Program-made: the position numbers and the translations under genes
Assembly (NCBI GenBank): GCA_029204225.1
Contig: CM055095.1
Coordinates: 24,778,003 to 24,842,002 of the forward strand
Direction of reading: 5' to 3'
DNA: 64,000 bases
DNA from: Diphasiastrum complanatum
Taxonomy: Eukaryota; Streptophyta; Lycopodiopsida; Lycopodiales; Lycopodiaceae
Notes under the pieces: generated by a model
Told to the model about the DNA's origin: nothing
Databases searched by the model: none
What the model saw: only the letters and a program-made list of their open reading frames with translations
Shown here: positions 36,701-49,039 of the stretch, piece by piece
How positions within the stretch are numbered: position 1 is the stretch's first letter
How the letters are laid out: each line of letters begins with the position of its first letter

Positions 36701-38965
36701 TTGTTGAGGGGTGTAGGAACAAGTGTATTGTAGCTTAATACCATAGATCTCACAAAAGTCTTTCATTTTATAGGAGGTGTACTCTCCTCCATTATCACAT
36801 CTTAGTGCTTTGACAGAAGTACTAAGTTGTTTCTCTACTAGAGACTTGAACTTAATGAAAGCTTCATAAACAAGACTTTTCTTTGATAGTAACTCAATCC
36901 ATGTGAATCTAGTACAATATACATCAAGGCACCTCCATTACTTGCATGTGAAAAACTATGTACATCAGAATGTATGAGATCCAAGGGAGAGAGAGATCTT
37001 GATGAAGATCTCTTGTAAGAAGACTTGTGTGACTTTGCAAGGCCACATGCCTCACACATTTTTCCACACTTCTTGAAAGCTCTTGGTAGGCCGAGAGCTA
37101 GTTCCTTGCTTGCCATTGACTCCATAGATTGAAGATTAGGATGGCCTAATCTCTTATGCCAAAGCTCCACTTGAGTTAGCTCCTCCCTAGCCAAGTTCAC
37201 ACTTTCACTTGCAACATTAGCATCCAACTTGAAAAGTCTACCATGCTTAATGCCACTAGCTATGCACTTATCATTTTTCAAGATGGAACAAACTCCATTC
37301 TTGAAATGTACATCTAGTCCATTGTCCATTAATTGTCCTACACTAAGCAAGTTTCTTGAAATGGTAGGAACATACAAAACATTATCTAGATCTATCCTTT
37401 TAGATGTGCCTAAGCAAAGAGGTATAGATCCTATGCCATCTATCTTGCATGCTTGATCACTAGCAGTGTATATTGACTTCTTAGAGTCATTACAAGATAG
37501 AAGAGTAGAAAAATAATGCTTGTTAAAGGACATGTAGGAACTAGCCCCACTATCTATCCACCATGTGTCTTGACTTGAAGTTGGTGTAGATGCAACCATT
37601 AAGGATGTGTTGAATCCATCCTCATCTTCTTCCTCTTGAGCAATGTTCCCTTGATCTCCTTTGGCTTGTAGCTTTCACTCTCACAAAAAAAATTGCTTTA
37701 CACTTTTCTTAGAGATTTCACTTCAACTAAGGATCTGAACAAATCAGCCTCTAAGATCTGATCTTAGACTCTAAAAAGAAATGCTTCAATGATCCAAAAC
37801 ACTATTTGGTCATAGGCATTAGTTAGAATGAATCTAGATCAATACTATGCTTCAAAAAGCACCAAAAATGAACTAGTATTGTGATTTTGGGACCAACAAA
37901 CACAAAGTAACTTGAATTGAAAGTTGCTGTACGGTTTCACACGTGTGAAAAGTACATACACAGCCTCCAAGTCATTTTGATCCAAATGATTACAAGCTAT
38001 CACCCTTGAAGAACTCGCCCTCACTAGTATTGGCCAAAAACAAATTTTGCCAATGATCTTTACAAGATTTATGATTCACTGATCACTCTCTTACTTAGCT
38101 CTGATACCATGATAAATTTTACAGTTTTTAGGACAATAATGATTGTACTTTACAATCATAGAGAGTTATTGGTTGCTTAATCAATGAATCTATCAAGTTC
38201 TACACATTAGATCTTGATCTAGATTCACTACACTTGGATTTAAGCAAGAGCAATGGATCAACACATCATTTTTTAGTGAGAGCGGCCTCACACATGTGGA
38301 GTACTGTCCACTGTACGGCCTGCACCTGAAACAACAAGTACAATGATACTAGATAGCAATCATACATAAAAATCACAAGACAAATGACTAGAAATCTCAC
38401 AAAAGTGTAGAGTACAAAAGTCTCATCAATCTTCTTAGCAAAATGATGATCCTTTTATGGATCAAGTACATCCATGAGTTTGGTACAGTCCAGCAGGCCT
38501 TCACACGTGTGAAGAGTGCCACATCACTCAGATCTATCCATTTTCCTTGATCCTTATCCAATAGTTGACCTTCTAGAATATGACTAAAGTCCAAAAAGCT
38601 AGTCTCCTAGAATATAGGAATATTCCCTACAAAATAGGATCTAAGGAAAATGGTCAACTCTTATCTTCTAGTACTCTATACACACGTGTGAACATCCACT
38701 TGCCATGTGGGAGCATTTACTCATGCACATGCAAGGAAAAGCTAATTTGTAGGTGACTAGTCAACTTGACTAAAAACTAGTCATTTCATGTTCACACTAA
38801 CTAGAATGATACAAAATCAATTTGGATATATACAAACATGAAAAATACATCGTTTCACACATGGGAACAGGACCCACACGTGTGAAATCAGATCATCAAT
38901 ATATTCTAATGTTTGATCAATATTTACATGAACCAATGTCAAGTGAGAAGTGACAATTTTCAACA
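33733..38965 (-). mobile_element. Copia C7: LTR-bounded element with target-site duplication
   Basis: The left LTR is 33733-34594 and the right LTR 38110-38965, both starting TGATAAATTTTACAG and ending TTTTCAACA. They are highly similar with scattered substitutions and a 6-bp gap (near 34168 versus 38542). The 5-bp duplication GTATT flanks both ends (33728-33732, 38966-38970). The primer-binding site TGGTATCAGAGC lies at 38098-38109 and the polypurine tract at 34595-34603 (minus strand). The interior is short because gag is mostly missing. The LTRs carry several CACACGTGTG-type boxes (34312, 34511, 38502). Confidence 0.95.
34907..37670 (-). pseudogene. Copia C7 polyprotein lacking gag and part of reverse transcriptase
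   Basis: From right to left: protease WWIDSGASSYMSFNKHYF (37540), pre-integrase LWHKRLGHPNLQSM, CEACGLAKSHKSS (37050), integrase YTPQQNGVAERKNKSL (36690), integrase C-terminal FKGIFVGYGENSKGYRIY, linker with a DLDKPEEDHDKPE acidic repeat, reverse transcriptase YQMDVTNAFLNGFLEEEIYM and VLYVDDIIMTGND (35560), RNase H NSDFAGDKMDRRS and SSCEAEYKAL, then a stop at 34907. The frame is open over 619 codons, yet the block between KARLVAN and WDLYQMDV lacks the usual FAPVAK motif. About 500 bp upstream of the protease have no gag zinc knuckle. It could only move in trans. Confidence 0.9.
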
Positions 38966-40169
38966 GTATTCAAGTAAACTAAATAGCTAGAAATGTGGCA
39001 TGAATCTTGCATATTCTCTAACACTCTAGTTCTTGATGTTCTTGGGATGTCCAAAAATCAAAAGGCTGGTTAGTTTCTTAATTCTTGGACTTCTAACATG
39101 CTATAGTTTTGTTTCTTGTTTCTTGTCTATGCTTTTCAATCATATTTAGAGTAGTTTTGGTTTTGCAAGTAGATTAGTTTCCTTAAATTCGGTTACAGCC
39201 TTAGGATCTTGAAAACTGAGCAACTGTGTTGCGTTGCAAATCTGACTTTGTTCACCATGGCTTGCTTTGTAACGGAGTTAATTGTTCCATTGGCAAGTGC
39301 TTATTCGTAAACAACAAAGTGTCGAGACCCTGCAGTCATCCTCTGACAGACTGGATGATTATACTACAATGTTTTTGCACGTAGACATGCAAATCTGAAT
39401 CTATGTGCAGGTTCAGATCCTTCAGTAAACACAATGGTATGCATGTTTGAGTGCAACACTGATGACATGAATAATCGAAACACTTTGTAGGATGATAAAA
39501 TGAAAGTTCTGTTGGAATTTTAATTCCACTTGAATCATTCAATCCAATTGTCAATAAATCTCTTACTACCTATCTCTTTCAAGCATCCATGATAGAGTCC
39601 TAGGCTTGGTTATTTACTCAAAAATCTGCTATAGTTGAGGAACCTGCAGAAATACACACAAGTTCAAGACATGGTTTCAGACACCATTGCAATTCAACCA
39701 AATAAGTCAAACACCTTTGACAGTCGACAATCCTTTGATAGTCGACTCGACAATTTTCTGACAGTCACTATTCGAAAGAAAGTTCAAACCTAATGGCAAA
39801 AATAACGTCTCAAACTACCGTTACTATTATTAGGCCATGCATACCTGCTTTACTGAATGACCCAAGGTTGATGTTTAATAGAGTAGCCGCATCATGTACA
39901 TGTACAGAGTTAGATGCACATGATCAAAATCACTCATAAATAGATGTCCCGATCTATATGATCATGAGTATTGCACCAGCGACACTCTTGTTGTTTTAGC
40001 CTAGAGGCTTTTATATTGATAAATAGATTTCTTTACAACAATCTTATGTATATTCACGCAAGTATACTCTGTGTTTTTAAAATTGATGTAGATTGCCTAA
40101 CTAAATCATTGTCTTGACTGTTATTGTGCGGTAGCATAAATAGAATATTGCTCATTTACGCTAGGATCT
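38966..40169. other. Region without recognised gene
   Basis: Short frames only (for example 39336-39554, minus strand). Near 39715-39770 a short motif TTGACAGTCGAC is repeated with variation. No LTR or protein motif is visible. Confidence 0.4.
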
Positions 40170-40400
40170 TAATGTTCACCAGGTGGTATCATTTAATGGT
40201 CTTGAGTTGTGGATGCAACCATATTAGCTTGATGTCTTGGAGGTGCTGGTAGAACCAATGGCTTTGGATATCCAAGTGATCCCACTTTACCATCTCTTTC
40301 ATTCCATTTGGGTCTTTCATGAAATTCATATTTTTTATAGTGTTGTTGAATGAACAAAAAGATTGTTTCATGACCAGGATCCCATGAGAGCAAGGCTTAG
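40170..40400 (-). pseudogene. Inverted-repeat arm 1: C-terminal exon of an unknown gene
   Basis: The minus strand encodes FHERPKWNERDGKVGSLGYP followed by a Pro-rich stretch (LVLPAPPRHQ) and ends MIPPGEH with a stop. A stop replaces a Trp found in arm 2. Nucleotide identity with 41385-41583 in reverse complement is around 90%. Family unknown. Confidence 0.6.
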
Positions 40401-40472
40401 ATTCACAACGTTAAGCATGCTATGATGACAATCCTAATCCTAGCATCCATCCTAATTTTCCATGATCAAGCT

Positions 40473-40596
<124 letters not shown>

Positions 40597-40602
40597 TGCT
40601 TT

Positions 40603-40952
<350 letters not shown>

Positions 40953-40983
40953 TTATGCAGTTTACTTTTTTTGTTGTGGTTTT

Positions 40984-41583
40984 TAGCCAGATTTCCAAAG
41001 GGAGGTTTTGCGGGAACTCAAACTAAGAGAACAATATACTACCTTGCAGCTAGCTATGGATGATGCAGTATGAGAGGAGGATGAAAAGTCAGATGATGAG
41101 ACCCATATAGGAATGCTGCCTTATACAATAGGGCAAACTACCATATATTTTACTATTATTGCATCTACCAATATCAACACCACTAGAGTTTGAAAAGCTA
41201 AGCCAGAAACAACAGTTGCAGATTGAACAAATACAATCTCAATCTAATGCGAAACTAAAGGCATTAGAAGAACATCATGCTAAGATCAATAAGTGTCCAA
41301 CGATGAAAGAAAGAGTGACCATTAAGTATTGTCATCTTTGCAATTCCACTGGTCTTTGTTCATTCAATCCAAGGGTTATTAATTCAACAACACTCTCACA
41401 AACGTGGATTTCATGAAAGACCCAAATGGAATGAAAGAGATGGTAAAGTGGGTTCACTTGGATATCCAGAGCCATTGGTGCTACCAGCACCTCCAGGACA
41501 TCAAAGACGTCAAGCTAATATGGTTGAGTCGGAAGCATCCACAACTCAAGACCATTGGATGATACCACCTGGTCAACATTAAG
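40984..41583 (+). pseudogene. Inverted-repeat arm 2 and upstream exon of the same unknown gene
   Basis: After an acceptor-like CCAG near 40989 the plus strand encodes DFQREVLRELKLREQYTTLQ, then a TGA, and an acidic stretch EEDEKSDDETH. A Gln-rich helical segment follows (FEKLSQKQQLQIEQIQSQSN), then CHLC. The final exon (41385-41583) carries FHERPKWNERDGKVGSLGYP, LVLPAPPGHQ and HWMIPPGQH before TAA. Frame changes near 41100 and 41380 show decay or missed introns. I cannot name the family. Confidence 0.5.
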
Positions 41584-41640
41584 TAAATTCTAATGGATAT
41601 TATAGTTGTTGGATTTTGGACAATTCATAAATTTATTTTA

Positions 41641-42116
41641 GGCTAAAAATGATGGTTTGGTGGTACAACGTGGACTTTCAAGGACAGTGCATTTTTTGGG
41701 TAGAAATGCACTATTGTATTATTATACACTATTTTCAGCTAATACATTTGACTTGCAATAACTTTTTCACCATACTTGGAAGTATGCCATGTAACATATC
41801 ATTGGAAAGCGCTCATCAAGCGCTTTCTAACACATCAAACTCTGCTAAAATTGGACTTACCACTAAAATGTTATGTCATTTTTTATATGGACTCAAAAAA
41901 TTATGATTGATAAAATCCCCTTACTTTTGACTTGCCATAACTTTTTAACCGTAGCTCAAAAGCATGTCATGTAACATATCATTGAAAAGCGTTATCTCAT
42001 TTTTAATGTGGACTCAAAACAATTATGAGTGATAAAACTATAAAGTGAAATGTACTACCAAAAGTACAATAAAAAATGGGTTTCTTTTTTTGTACCACCA
42101 AACCACGCTTTTAGCC
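41641..42116 (+). mobile_element. MITE-like element with 27-bp terminal inverted repeats, 476 bp
   Basis: The ends GGCTAAAAATGATGGTTTGG and CCAAACCACGCTTTTAGCC are near-perfect inverted repeats extending through TGGTACA/TGTACCA. TTTA flanks both sides (41637-41640, 42117-42120) and may be the target duplication. The interior has two tandem versions of a block containing CATGTAACATATCATTG (41790 and 41968), each next to an ACTTGCNATAACTTTTT block. The same block occurs inside the 31772 element, linking the two families. No coding capacity. Confidence 0.8.
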
Positions 42117-42551
42117 TTTAAAAAAAATTCAAAAAGCCAAAAAAAAAAAATCGTTTTACTAAGAACCTGTGACATGTATGACAATTGACATTTTTGAACT
42201 TCATTAAATTGAAAATCAACAATTAAATATTTGAAAGTGATCAAATGATTGGAAATGATGTACGTGTCAAAATGAGATTCATTTTATGATATGAAATTTT
42301 ATCATTTTAAACCTAAGTTATGCATTCTTGATAACCTACATTATGAATTTTTGACATTCTTGGCAAACTATAGTATGTAGTCAATGATTCAAAATTCATG
42401 TTATACATTCGATGCATCAAAAAGAAATATTTAGCATTTTTATACATATCAAATTTGAAAACTATATCATACATATATGTTGTATTTCAAAAATTATAAC
42501 ATGCCTTTCATATAGAAAAGCACAATAATTATTTCAAAATGCATTATATAG
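42117..42551. other. AT-rich spacer
   Basis: No gene or repeat boundary was recognised between the MITE and the LTR at 42552. Confidence 0.5.
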
Positions 42552-43178
42552 TATTATAAATAGTAAATGATGATGCTAGTTTCCCATAGGTTACTTTGAC
42601 CCAAAAGGTCGAGACTTGTGTAACCATGGGTTAGGTTTATTATTTAGACCATGTTAAGTTAGTTTTAGCTTAGTTGGACCCAATTTTGGTTTAGTAATAA
42701 GGTTTGGAAGATTCTAGAACTTAGGGTTTGGAAGAGTCTAGACCCTTGGAAGGCCTATTTATTATGTACTCATTATTTCACTTGTAATTCATTCCCTTTC
42801 TAGCATTGCTACTACTTTCTCTCTCCTTGAGGGCGCCTAACCCTCTCCCTCTTCTTCTTGTATATGGAGATTGAATGTTCGAAGGATATTGACACTTTGA
42901 TTTCCTACATGGTATCAGAGCCATGGATCTTCTATGCTTGATTTAGGGCACCCTACCAAAAGAGATCGTCTTCACTTGAAGATCACAAAAATTCAGCACC
43001 TTTGCTAATTTTTTGGAGTGAAGATCCGTCCAATTTTGACTCTTTTCCGTTTTGCAAGAGGGCGCCACACATCAAAGGAGATAATAGGATTTTGGGGTGC
43101 CCAAAAATCAGTTGGTTGATCTGATCACATTCCGAGGCTGAAAATTGGACAGCATATTACCATTTGTAGGGTGTTTGC

Positions 43179-46100
43179 TGTGAAAAACTCAGATCCAAAA
43201 GATGCTAAAGTTTCATAAAGATCTTGGCCATGGAAGTTATGCACATCTAGATTGAAAAAATGATAGAAATTGTGATGTTAAGCATACTAAACATCAACTA
43301 AACATCAAAATCTGATCATAAGCTTCCACAAACAGAAACTTGCTGTCCCTGTCCGTACTTCAGAGCCTACAACCTGCATTTCACACGTGTGAAGCCATAG
43401 CAACAAAGAAATCACAATTCTAGTGGCTAGAATGCAAGATATGAACAAAAAAGTGAGAGAGAAGAAGATGGATCTTCAAAGAGCATAACATTCATTCAAT
43501 AGAATGAAAATGAGATATGTACATACTCGTGGAGATGGCTATTTATAGCAGCCATAGTGCCTCTTGGCCACTTGTCTTATGATAGGCTAAAATTGGGGTC
43601 CAATAGGATTCACCCATATACCTAGAAATTTGGTCAAATAGGAATGCACCAAATTATGAGCCAATAGAAGAGCTCCACACTCGACCTCCTCTAATTAATG
43701 TGACCTCAAAAGTAGTGTACACATACTTTGGGCCTCTACATACATGTATGAACCTATCTCTAACTTTTATTTGGCCATAGGCCTACAAAATCTCAAGTTA
43801 GGAAAATACTACTAGTTGACAATTTTTCACACTCCCTCTTCAACTAGTTTTAGCATAGATTTAGAAAGTACACCAAGACTTGTTCTATGCTTGAAAAATA
43901 AGTCCTTTCCCAATGCTTTGGTAAAGATATCAGCCACACATTCCTTTGATGGGACATGTTCAAGCTTGATCTCTTTTGCCAACACTTGTTCTCTCACAAA
44001 ATGGTAAGCCACCTCGATATGTTTGCTCCTTGCATGGAAAACCGGATTGCTTGCTAGACTTTGGGCTGAAAGGTTGTCACAAAAGATGATTGGACTCTCT
44101 GAAAAATCCAGCAAATGAAGCTCCATAATCATCCTCTTGATCCACACCATCTCCTTTGTGCATGATGTCAAAGCTTTGTACTCGGCCTCACTAGAAGAAA
44201 GTGATATAGTTGCTTGTTTCTTCGACATCCATGAGATAGCTCCATCACCTATGAAAATAGCATGTGCATTTATGGATTTTCTATCCATAAGGTCTCCTGC
44301 AAAATCTGAATCTGAAAAACCAAATAAGTTAGGTGATGAGCCTCTATAAACAATGCCAAAATCTTTTGTTCCCGAGATGTATCTCAAGATCCTCTTTCCT
44401 AGTTTCCAATGTTCTATGCTAGGATCTTGCATGAATTGGCTTAATCTACCAACACAATAAGATAAATCAGGTCTTGTGATGGTTAGATATATAAGAGAAC
44501 CTATTAGCTTCCTATAGAGAGTAATGTCCTCGAAGGATCTTTCATTACCTCTTATAGTTAGCTTTACATGTGATTCCATAGGTGTATCAATAGGATTTGC
44601 ATCTACCATATGAAATCTATTGAGAATAGAAATAGCATACTTCTCTTGTGAAATAAAAGTGATTTGAGAAGTTCTAATTACTTCTATTCCTAAGATATAG
44701 CTCAAAAGACCAAGATCATGCACTTCAAATTCCTTTTTTAGTGCTTTCTTGATATCTTCTATATCTTCCTTGTTCCCTCCACTTAAAATAATGTCATCCA
44801 CATAAATTATAAGGATTGTAACATCATTAGCACTAATTCTAAAGTAAAGTGAATGATCATACTCACTCATAGTGAAGTTTTGAGAAAGTAGAAAAGAGTT
44901 AAGCCTAGCATACCAACTCCTTGGTGCTTGCTTAAGACCATACAAACTTTTTTGTAGAAAACACACATGATTAGGCTTGCTATGAGAAACATAGCTCTCG
45001 GGTTGCTCCATGTAGACTTCCTCTTCAAGATCACCATTCAAGAAAGCATTAGAAATGTCTAATTGCCAAAGATCCCATCCATAAAGAGTTGCAAGGGAAA
45101 TGATTACTCTTATGCTCACCATCTTTGCCACGGGTGCAAAGGTTTCCTCATAGTCAATGCCATGCTCTTGAGCATAACCTTTAGCCACCAACCTTGCCTT
45201 GAACTTGTTGATAGATCCATCTTGATTTGTCTTTACCTTGAAGATCCATTTGCATCCAATTGCACTTTTGCCCTTTGGAAGCTCCACCAATCTCCATGTG
45301 TTGTTCTTCATAAGTGCTTCAAACTCAAGATCCATTGCTTGGATCCATTCCTCTTCTTGCCTTGCTTCATCTACACATGAAGGTACATCAAAAGAAGTTA
45401 GGAAAGCATAGTTGGATCCATCCACCACTTGCTTACCTTTGCCATCATAAGTGAGCCTTGAGGGTTTCACTTTATGCCTTGGAGTTCTCCTTGGAATTTG
45501 ACTTGAAGAGGCTTCTTCAACATCCACATCCAATGTGTCATCAACTCCATTGTCATCAAGCACATTAGTTGCAGCAACACCATCATCACTTGAAACAACT
45601 TTTGGAATGTTACCTTCATCAAAAATGACATCCCTACTTGTGAACACTTTCTTGATTGAAGGAACATAAATCCTATATGCTTTGCTTACTTCACTATAAC
45701 CAACAAAAATGCCCTTTCTTGAAGATGGATCCTCCTTAGTTCTATCATCAAGAGTAATGTTGAAGTAGCAAATGCATCCAAAAGTTCTTAGAAACTTGAC
45801 ATTAGGCTTCGTACCAAACAAAGCTTCAAAAGGGGTTTTTCCTTCCAATACAACACTTGGCCATCTATTGCATAGGAAATTTGCACACAACAAAGCATCA
45901 CTCCAAAAAGGTTTAGGAAGATTAGCATTCAATCTCATTGCCTTTGCACTCTCACACAAGGTTCTATTCTTCCTCTCGGCCACTCCATTTTGTTGTGGTG
46001 TTCTTGGACATGTGTACTCCCTCTTGATCCCATGCTCATCGCAAAAGGCTTTGAATTTGTTAGAAATGTATTCACCACCATTGTCGCTCCTCAAGCATTT

Positions 46101-49039
46101 GATTTTGGTTGTAAATTGAGTCTCAATAGCAACTTTGAACTTGACAAACACATCAAACACCTCATCCTTGCTCTTTAGTAGATAAACCCAACAAAATCTA
46201 CTAAAATCATCAATGAAAGTTACATACATCTTAGCACCTCCATTGCTAATTGTAGTAACACCATGAATATCCGAATGCAAGAGAGAAAAAGGCATCTTAG
46301 ATCTAGATATAGATCTAGTATATGGCAATCTATGTGATTTAGACAAAGCACATTCTTCACAAACATGATTCAAGCAAGTAAGAGACTTGGGAAGTCCCCT
46401 TACTACCTCCTTTTTGGCTATTACCTCCAAGGCCTTGTAGTTGAGATGTCCCATCCTTTTATGCCATACCTCTTGAATTGACATTTGTTCATTTGCCATG
46501 CATCCAACTTGGTTAGCAACAACACATGCATCAAGCTTGAACAATTTCCCTTGCCTTTTCCCTTTTGCAATGATACTACACCCCTTTTTGATCAAGCAAG
46601 CATCACCATCAAACTCAACTTTGAATCCTTTGTCAAGCATTTGGCTTACACTAAGTAAGTTCTTGGTAATGGATGGAATGAGCAAAACATCTTTCAATTC
46701 TATATTCCTATTTGTAGAAAGTGAAATAGGAATTGTGCCAATCCCCTTGATTGCACACTCACCATCATTTGCGGTATAGATTACCTTCCTATCACCATCA
46801 AATGCCATTAAAGATGAAAAATACTCTTTATGATATGTCATATGAGAAGTGGCTCCACTATCAATCCACCAAGGATCAATGTCTCCATGATTAGCCAACA
46901 AGCAAGATGACATAACAAAAGCATCATTTGAAAGAAGCTCATCCCCACCCTCATCAATAGTTAGATTGGTTTGCTTTTCCCCTTGATCCCTCTTTTTCTT
47001 AAAACAATCACTAGCAAAATGCCCTTTGACTCCACAATAGAAACATTTTAGCTTAGATCTATCCTTCTTTTTGCCAAAAGTAGAGTGCTCACCTTGGTCT
47101 TGCCCTTTAGACCAATTGCTTTTACCTTTGCCCTTGAACTTGCCTTTAGAGAACATTGCCTCCTCTTCTCCTCCTTGAGATGTAGAAGATGCTCCCACTC
47201 TTGCTTGCAACCTGAATTCTTCAGCCAACAAGACCTCTTGCAAGTCTCCAACACTTGGTAAACATTTTTGGATAGCATAACTTTGAACAAGATTAGCATG
47301 ATCATCCAACAAGCCATTGAGAATCACTTGAACAAGCTCCTCATTATTTATGCCATCATTAATGCATGCTAACTCATCATTCAATGCTTTAACTCTCAAA
47401 ACAAAAGCATGTCCATTCTCACTCTTCTTTTGCATACAAGAAAAGATTTGCCTTCTTAAAGTCAACACTCTAGAAGTAGACTTGGATTCATAAACCTTCT
47501 TCAAGGCTTCCCAAGCTTCACTAGATGATGTGCACTTACCAACCTCTTTGATAAGCTCATTTGTCACATTCATCTTGATCATGTGAAGGGCTTTCTTTGC
47601 CCTCTTGTCATACCTCAATTGTTCTTGAGGTGCCAAAGGTCTCTCCTCCACACCTACAACAATATCCATCAACTCATTCATCTCAAGCAAAGACTCCATC
47701 CTTACTTTCCAAGTAGAATAGTTGAGGGAGGTAAGCCTATCATTGCTTTCCAACATGTAGCCTCCATTTGTAGCCATGTTGCAATGATTGATCTCTGATC
47801 TTTGACCTGTTCCAATGCACTAAGCACTCTCTTGAATCAACAAATGAAACACAAGAAGAAATCACAAAGATTTGGAACCTAAAACCTTACTTTTTCTCTC
47901 TTTTCCTCACTTTTTCCTTAATTTTAGCCACTAGTTTTATGATTTCTTGATCAAACCAAGACCAAACCTCAATATACTTGCTTTTCCCTCACTCCTAAGA
48001 TTGAAATACACTCTTGAATCATTCAGCAAACTGAAAATCAGAGGGTTACATCAATTTTGAAGTTTTTGACATGAAGAAGCAAGAAATTGAATCAAAAAAC
48101 TATATGCTAGAATGGAAAACTAATAGGATCTTGTTGGATCTTGCATCTCCCTCTTTCCAAAACAATTTTTGTCTCCTTATTCTGATAAGTACAGAGGGAA
48201 TTCGCCCTACTTCAATTGAAATGCATACAAATGATGTTTTGATCACAAAGATCCAATTTCTACACATAAATCAACAAGATTTTTAGCTAGAAACTTGATT
48301 GGAATGCTACAAAAGCAAACTCGCCCACAAATCTCTTCTAAATCTGGCAAAACCTGCACATTTGGCCGCCTAATGCTCTGATACCATGTGAAAAACTCAG
48401 ATCCAAAAGATGCTAAAGTTTCATAAAGATCTTGGCCATGGAAGTTATGCACATCTAGATTGAAAAAATGATAGAAATTGTGATGTTAAGCATACTAAAC
48501 ATCAACTAAACATCAAAATCTGATCATAAGCTTCCACAAACAGAAACTTGCTGTCCCTGTCCGTACTTCAGAGCCTACAACCTGCATTTCACACGTGTGA
48601 AGCCATAGCAACAAAGAAATCACAATTCTAGTGGCTAGAATGCAAGATATGAACAAAAAAGTGAGAGAGAAGAAGATGGATCTTCAAAGAGCATAACATT
48701 CATTCAATAGAATGAAAATGAGATATGTACATACTCGTGGAGATGGCTATTTATAGCAGCCATAGTGCCTCTTGGCCACTTGTCTTATGATAGGCTAAAA
48801 TTGGGGTCCAATAGGATTCACCCATATACCTAGAAATTTGGTCAAATAGGAATGCACCAAATTATGAGCCAATAGAAGAGCTCCACACTCGACCTCCTCT
48901 AATTAATGTGACCTCAAAAGTAGTGTACACATACTTTGGGCCTCTACATACATGTATGAACCTATCTCTAACTTTTATTTGGCCATAGGCCTACAAAATC
49001 TCAAGTTAGGAAAATACTACTAGTTGACAATTTTTCACA
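43179..49039 (-). mobile_element. Young, apparently intact Copia element (5861 bp)
   Basis: The left LTR (43179-43831) and right LTR (48387-49039) are both 653 bp, and I found no difference on reading them against each other. Each starts TGTGAAAAACTC and ends TTTTTCACA. The duplication TTTGC is perfect (43174-43178, 49040-49044). The primer-binding site is at 48375-48386 and the polypurine tract at 43832-43841 (minus strand). One uninterrupted polyprotein fills the interior. LTRs contain a TTCACACGTGTGAA palindrome (43381, 48589) and a TATTTATA box (43552, 48760). Identical LTRs imply recent insertion. It sits inside the older element 42552-51080. Confidence 0.97.
43827..47777 (-). CDS. Copia gag-pol polyprotein, 1316 residues, uninterrupted
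   Basis: All steps of a retrotransposon cycle are encoded in one frame. Gag of UBN2 type spans residues 1-230; a CCHC knuckle is at 245-258 (CFYCGVKGHFASDC). The aspartic protease has WWIDSGATSHM at 303-313. The pre-integrase motif WHKRMGHLNYKAL is at 438-450. The integrase catalytic triad is visible as D503 (HSDIHG), D565 (RSDNGGE) and E601 (GVAERKNR), with 35 residues between the last two. Reverse transcriptase has D907 (QLDISNAF) and YVDD at 992-995. RNase H has D1156, E1197 and D1234, ending LEHVPSKECVADIFTKAL. Length and order are typical of plant Ty1/copia. The start MATNGGYMLESNDRLTSLNY lies about 600 bp downstream of the primer-binding site. No internal stop exists, so the element could be autonomous; expression is likely under LTR control. 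Confidence 0.97.
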   Translation of the reverse strand: MATNGGYMLESNDRLTSLNYSTWKVRMESLLEMNELMDIVVGVEERPLAPQEQLRYDKRAKKALHMIKMNVTNELIKEVGKCTSSSEAWEALKKVYESKSTSRVLTLRRQIFSCMQKKSENGHAFVLRVKALNDELACINDGINNEELVQVILNGLLDDHANLVQSYAIQKCLPSVGDLQEVLLAEEFRLQARVGASSTSQGGEEEAMFSKGKFKGKGKSNWSKGQDQGEHSTFGKKKDRSKLKCFYCGVKGHFASDCFKKKRDQGEKQTNLTIDEGGDELLSNDAFVMSSCLLANHGDIDPWWIDSGATSHMTYHKEYFSSLMAFDGDRKVIYTANDGECAIKGIGTIPISLSTNRNIELKDVLLIPSITKNLLSVSQMLDKGFKVEFDGDACLIKKGCSIIAKGKRQGKLFKLDACVVANQVGCMANEQMSIQEVWHKRMGHLNYKALEVIAKKEVVRGLPKSLTCLNHVCEECALSKSHRLPYTRSISRSKMPFSLLHSDIHGVTTISNGGAKMYVTFIDDFSRFCWVYLLKSKDEVFDVFVKFKVAIETQFTTKIKCLRSDNGGEYISNKFKAFCDEHGIKREYTCPRTPQQNGVAERKNRTLCESAKAMRLNANLPKPFWSDALLCANFLCNRWPSVVLEGKTPFEALFGTKPNVKFLRTFGCICYFNITLDDRTKEDPSSRKGIFVGYSEVSKAYRIYVPSIKKVFTSRDVIFDEGNIPKVVSSDDGVAATNVLDDNGVDDTLDVDVEEASSSQIPRRTPRHKVKPSRLTYDGKGKQVVDGSNYAFLTSFDVPSCVDEARQEEEWIQAMDLEFEALMKNNTWRLVELPKGKSAIGCKWIFKVKTNQDGSINKFKARLVAKGYAQEHGIDYEETFAPVAKMVSIRVIISLATLYGWDLWQLDISNAFLNGDLEEEVYMEQPESYVSHSKPNHVCFLQKSLYGLKQAPRSWYARLNSFLLSQNFTMSEYDHSLYFRISANDVTILIIYVDDIILSGGNKEDIEDIKKALKKEFEVHDLGLLSYILGIEVIRTSQITFISQEKYAISILNRFHMVDANPIDTPMESHVKLTIRGNERSFEDITLYRKLIGSLIYLTITRPDLSYCVGRLSQFMQDPSIEHWKLGKRILRYISGTKDFGIVYRGSSPNLFGFSDSDFAGDLMDRKSINAHAIFIGDGAISWMSKKQATISLSSSEAEYKALTSCTKEMVWIKRMIMELHLLDFSESPIIFCDNLSAQSLASNPVFHARSKHIEVAYHFVREQVLAKEIKLEHVPSKECVADIFTKALGKDLFFKHRTSLGVLSKSMLKLVEEGV

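Noticed and set aside
45063-47317. Open frames on the opposite strand or other phases of the intact Copia polyprotein
   Set aside because: They overlap the 1316-codon gag-pol frame and carry no known motif; they are shadows of it.
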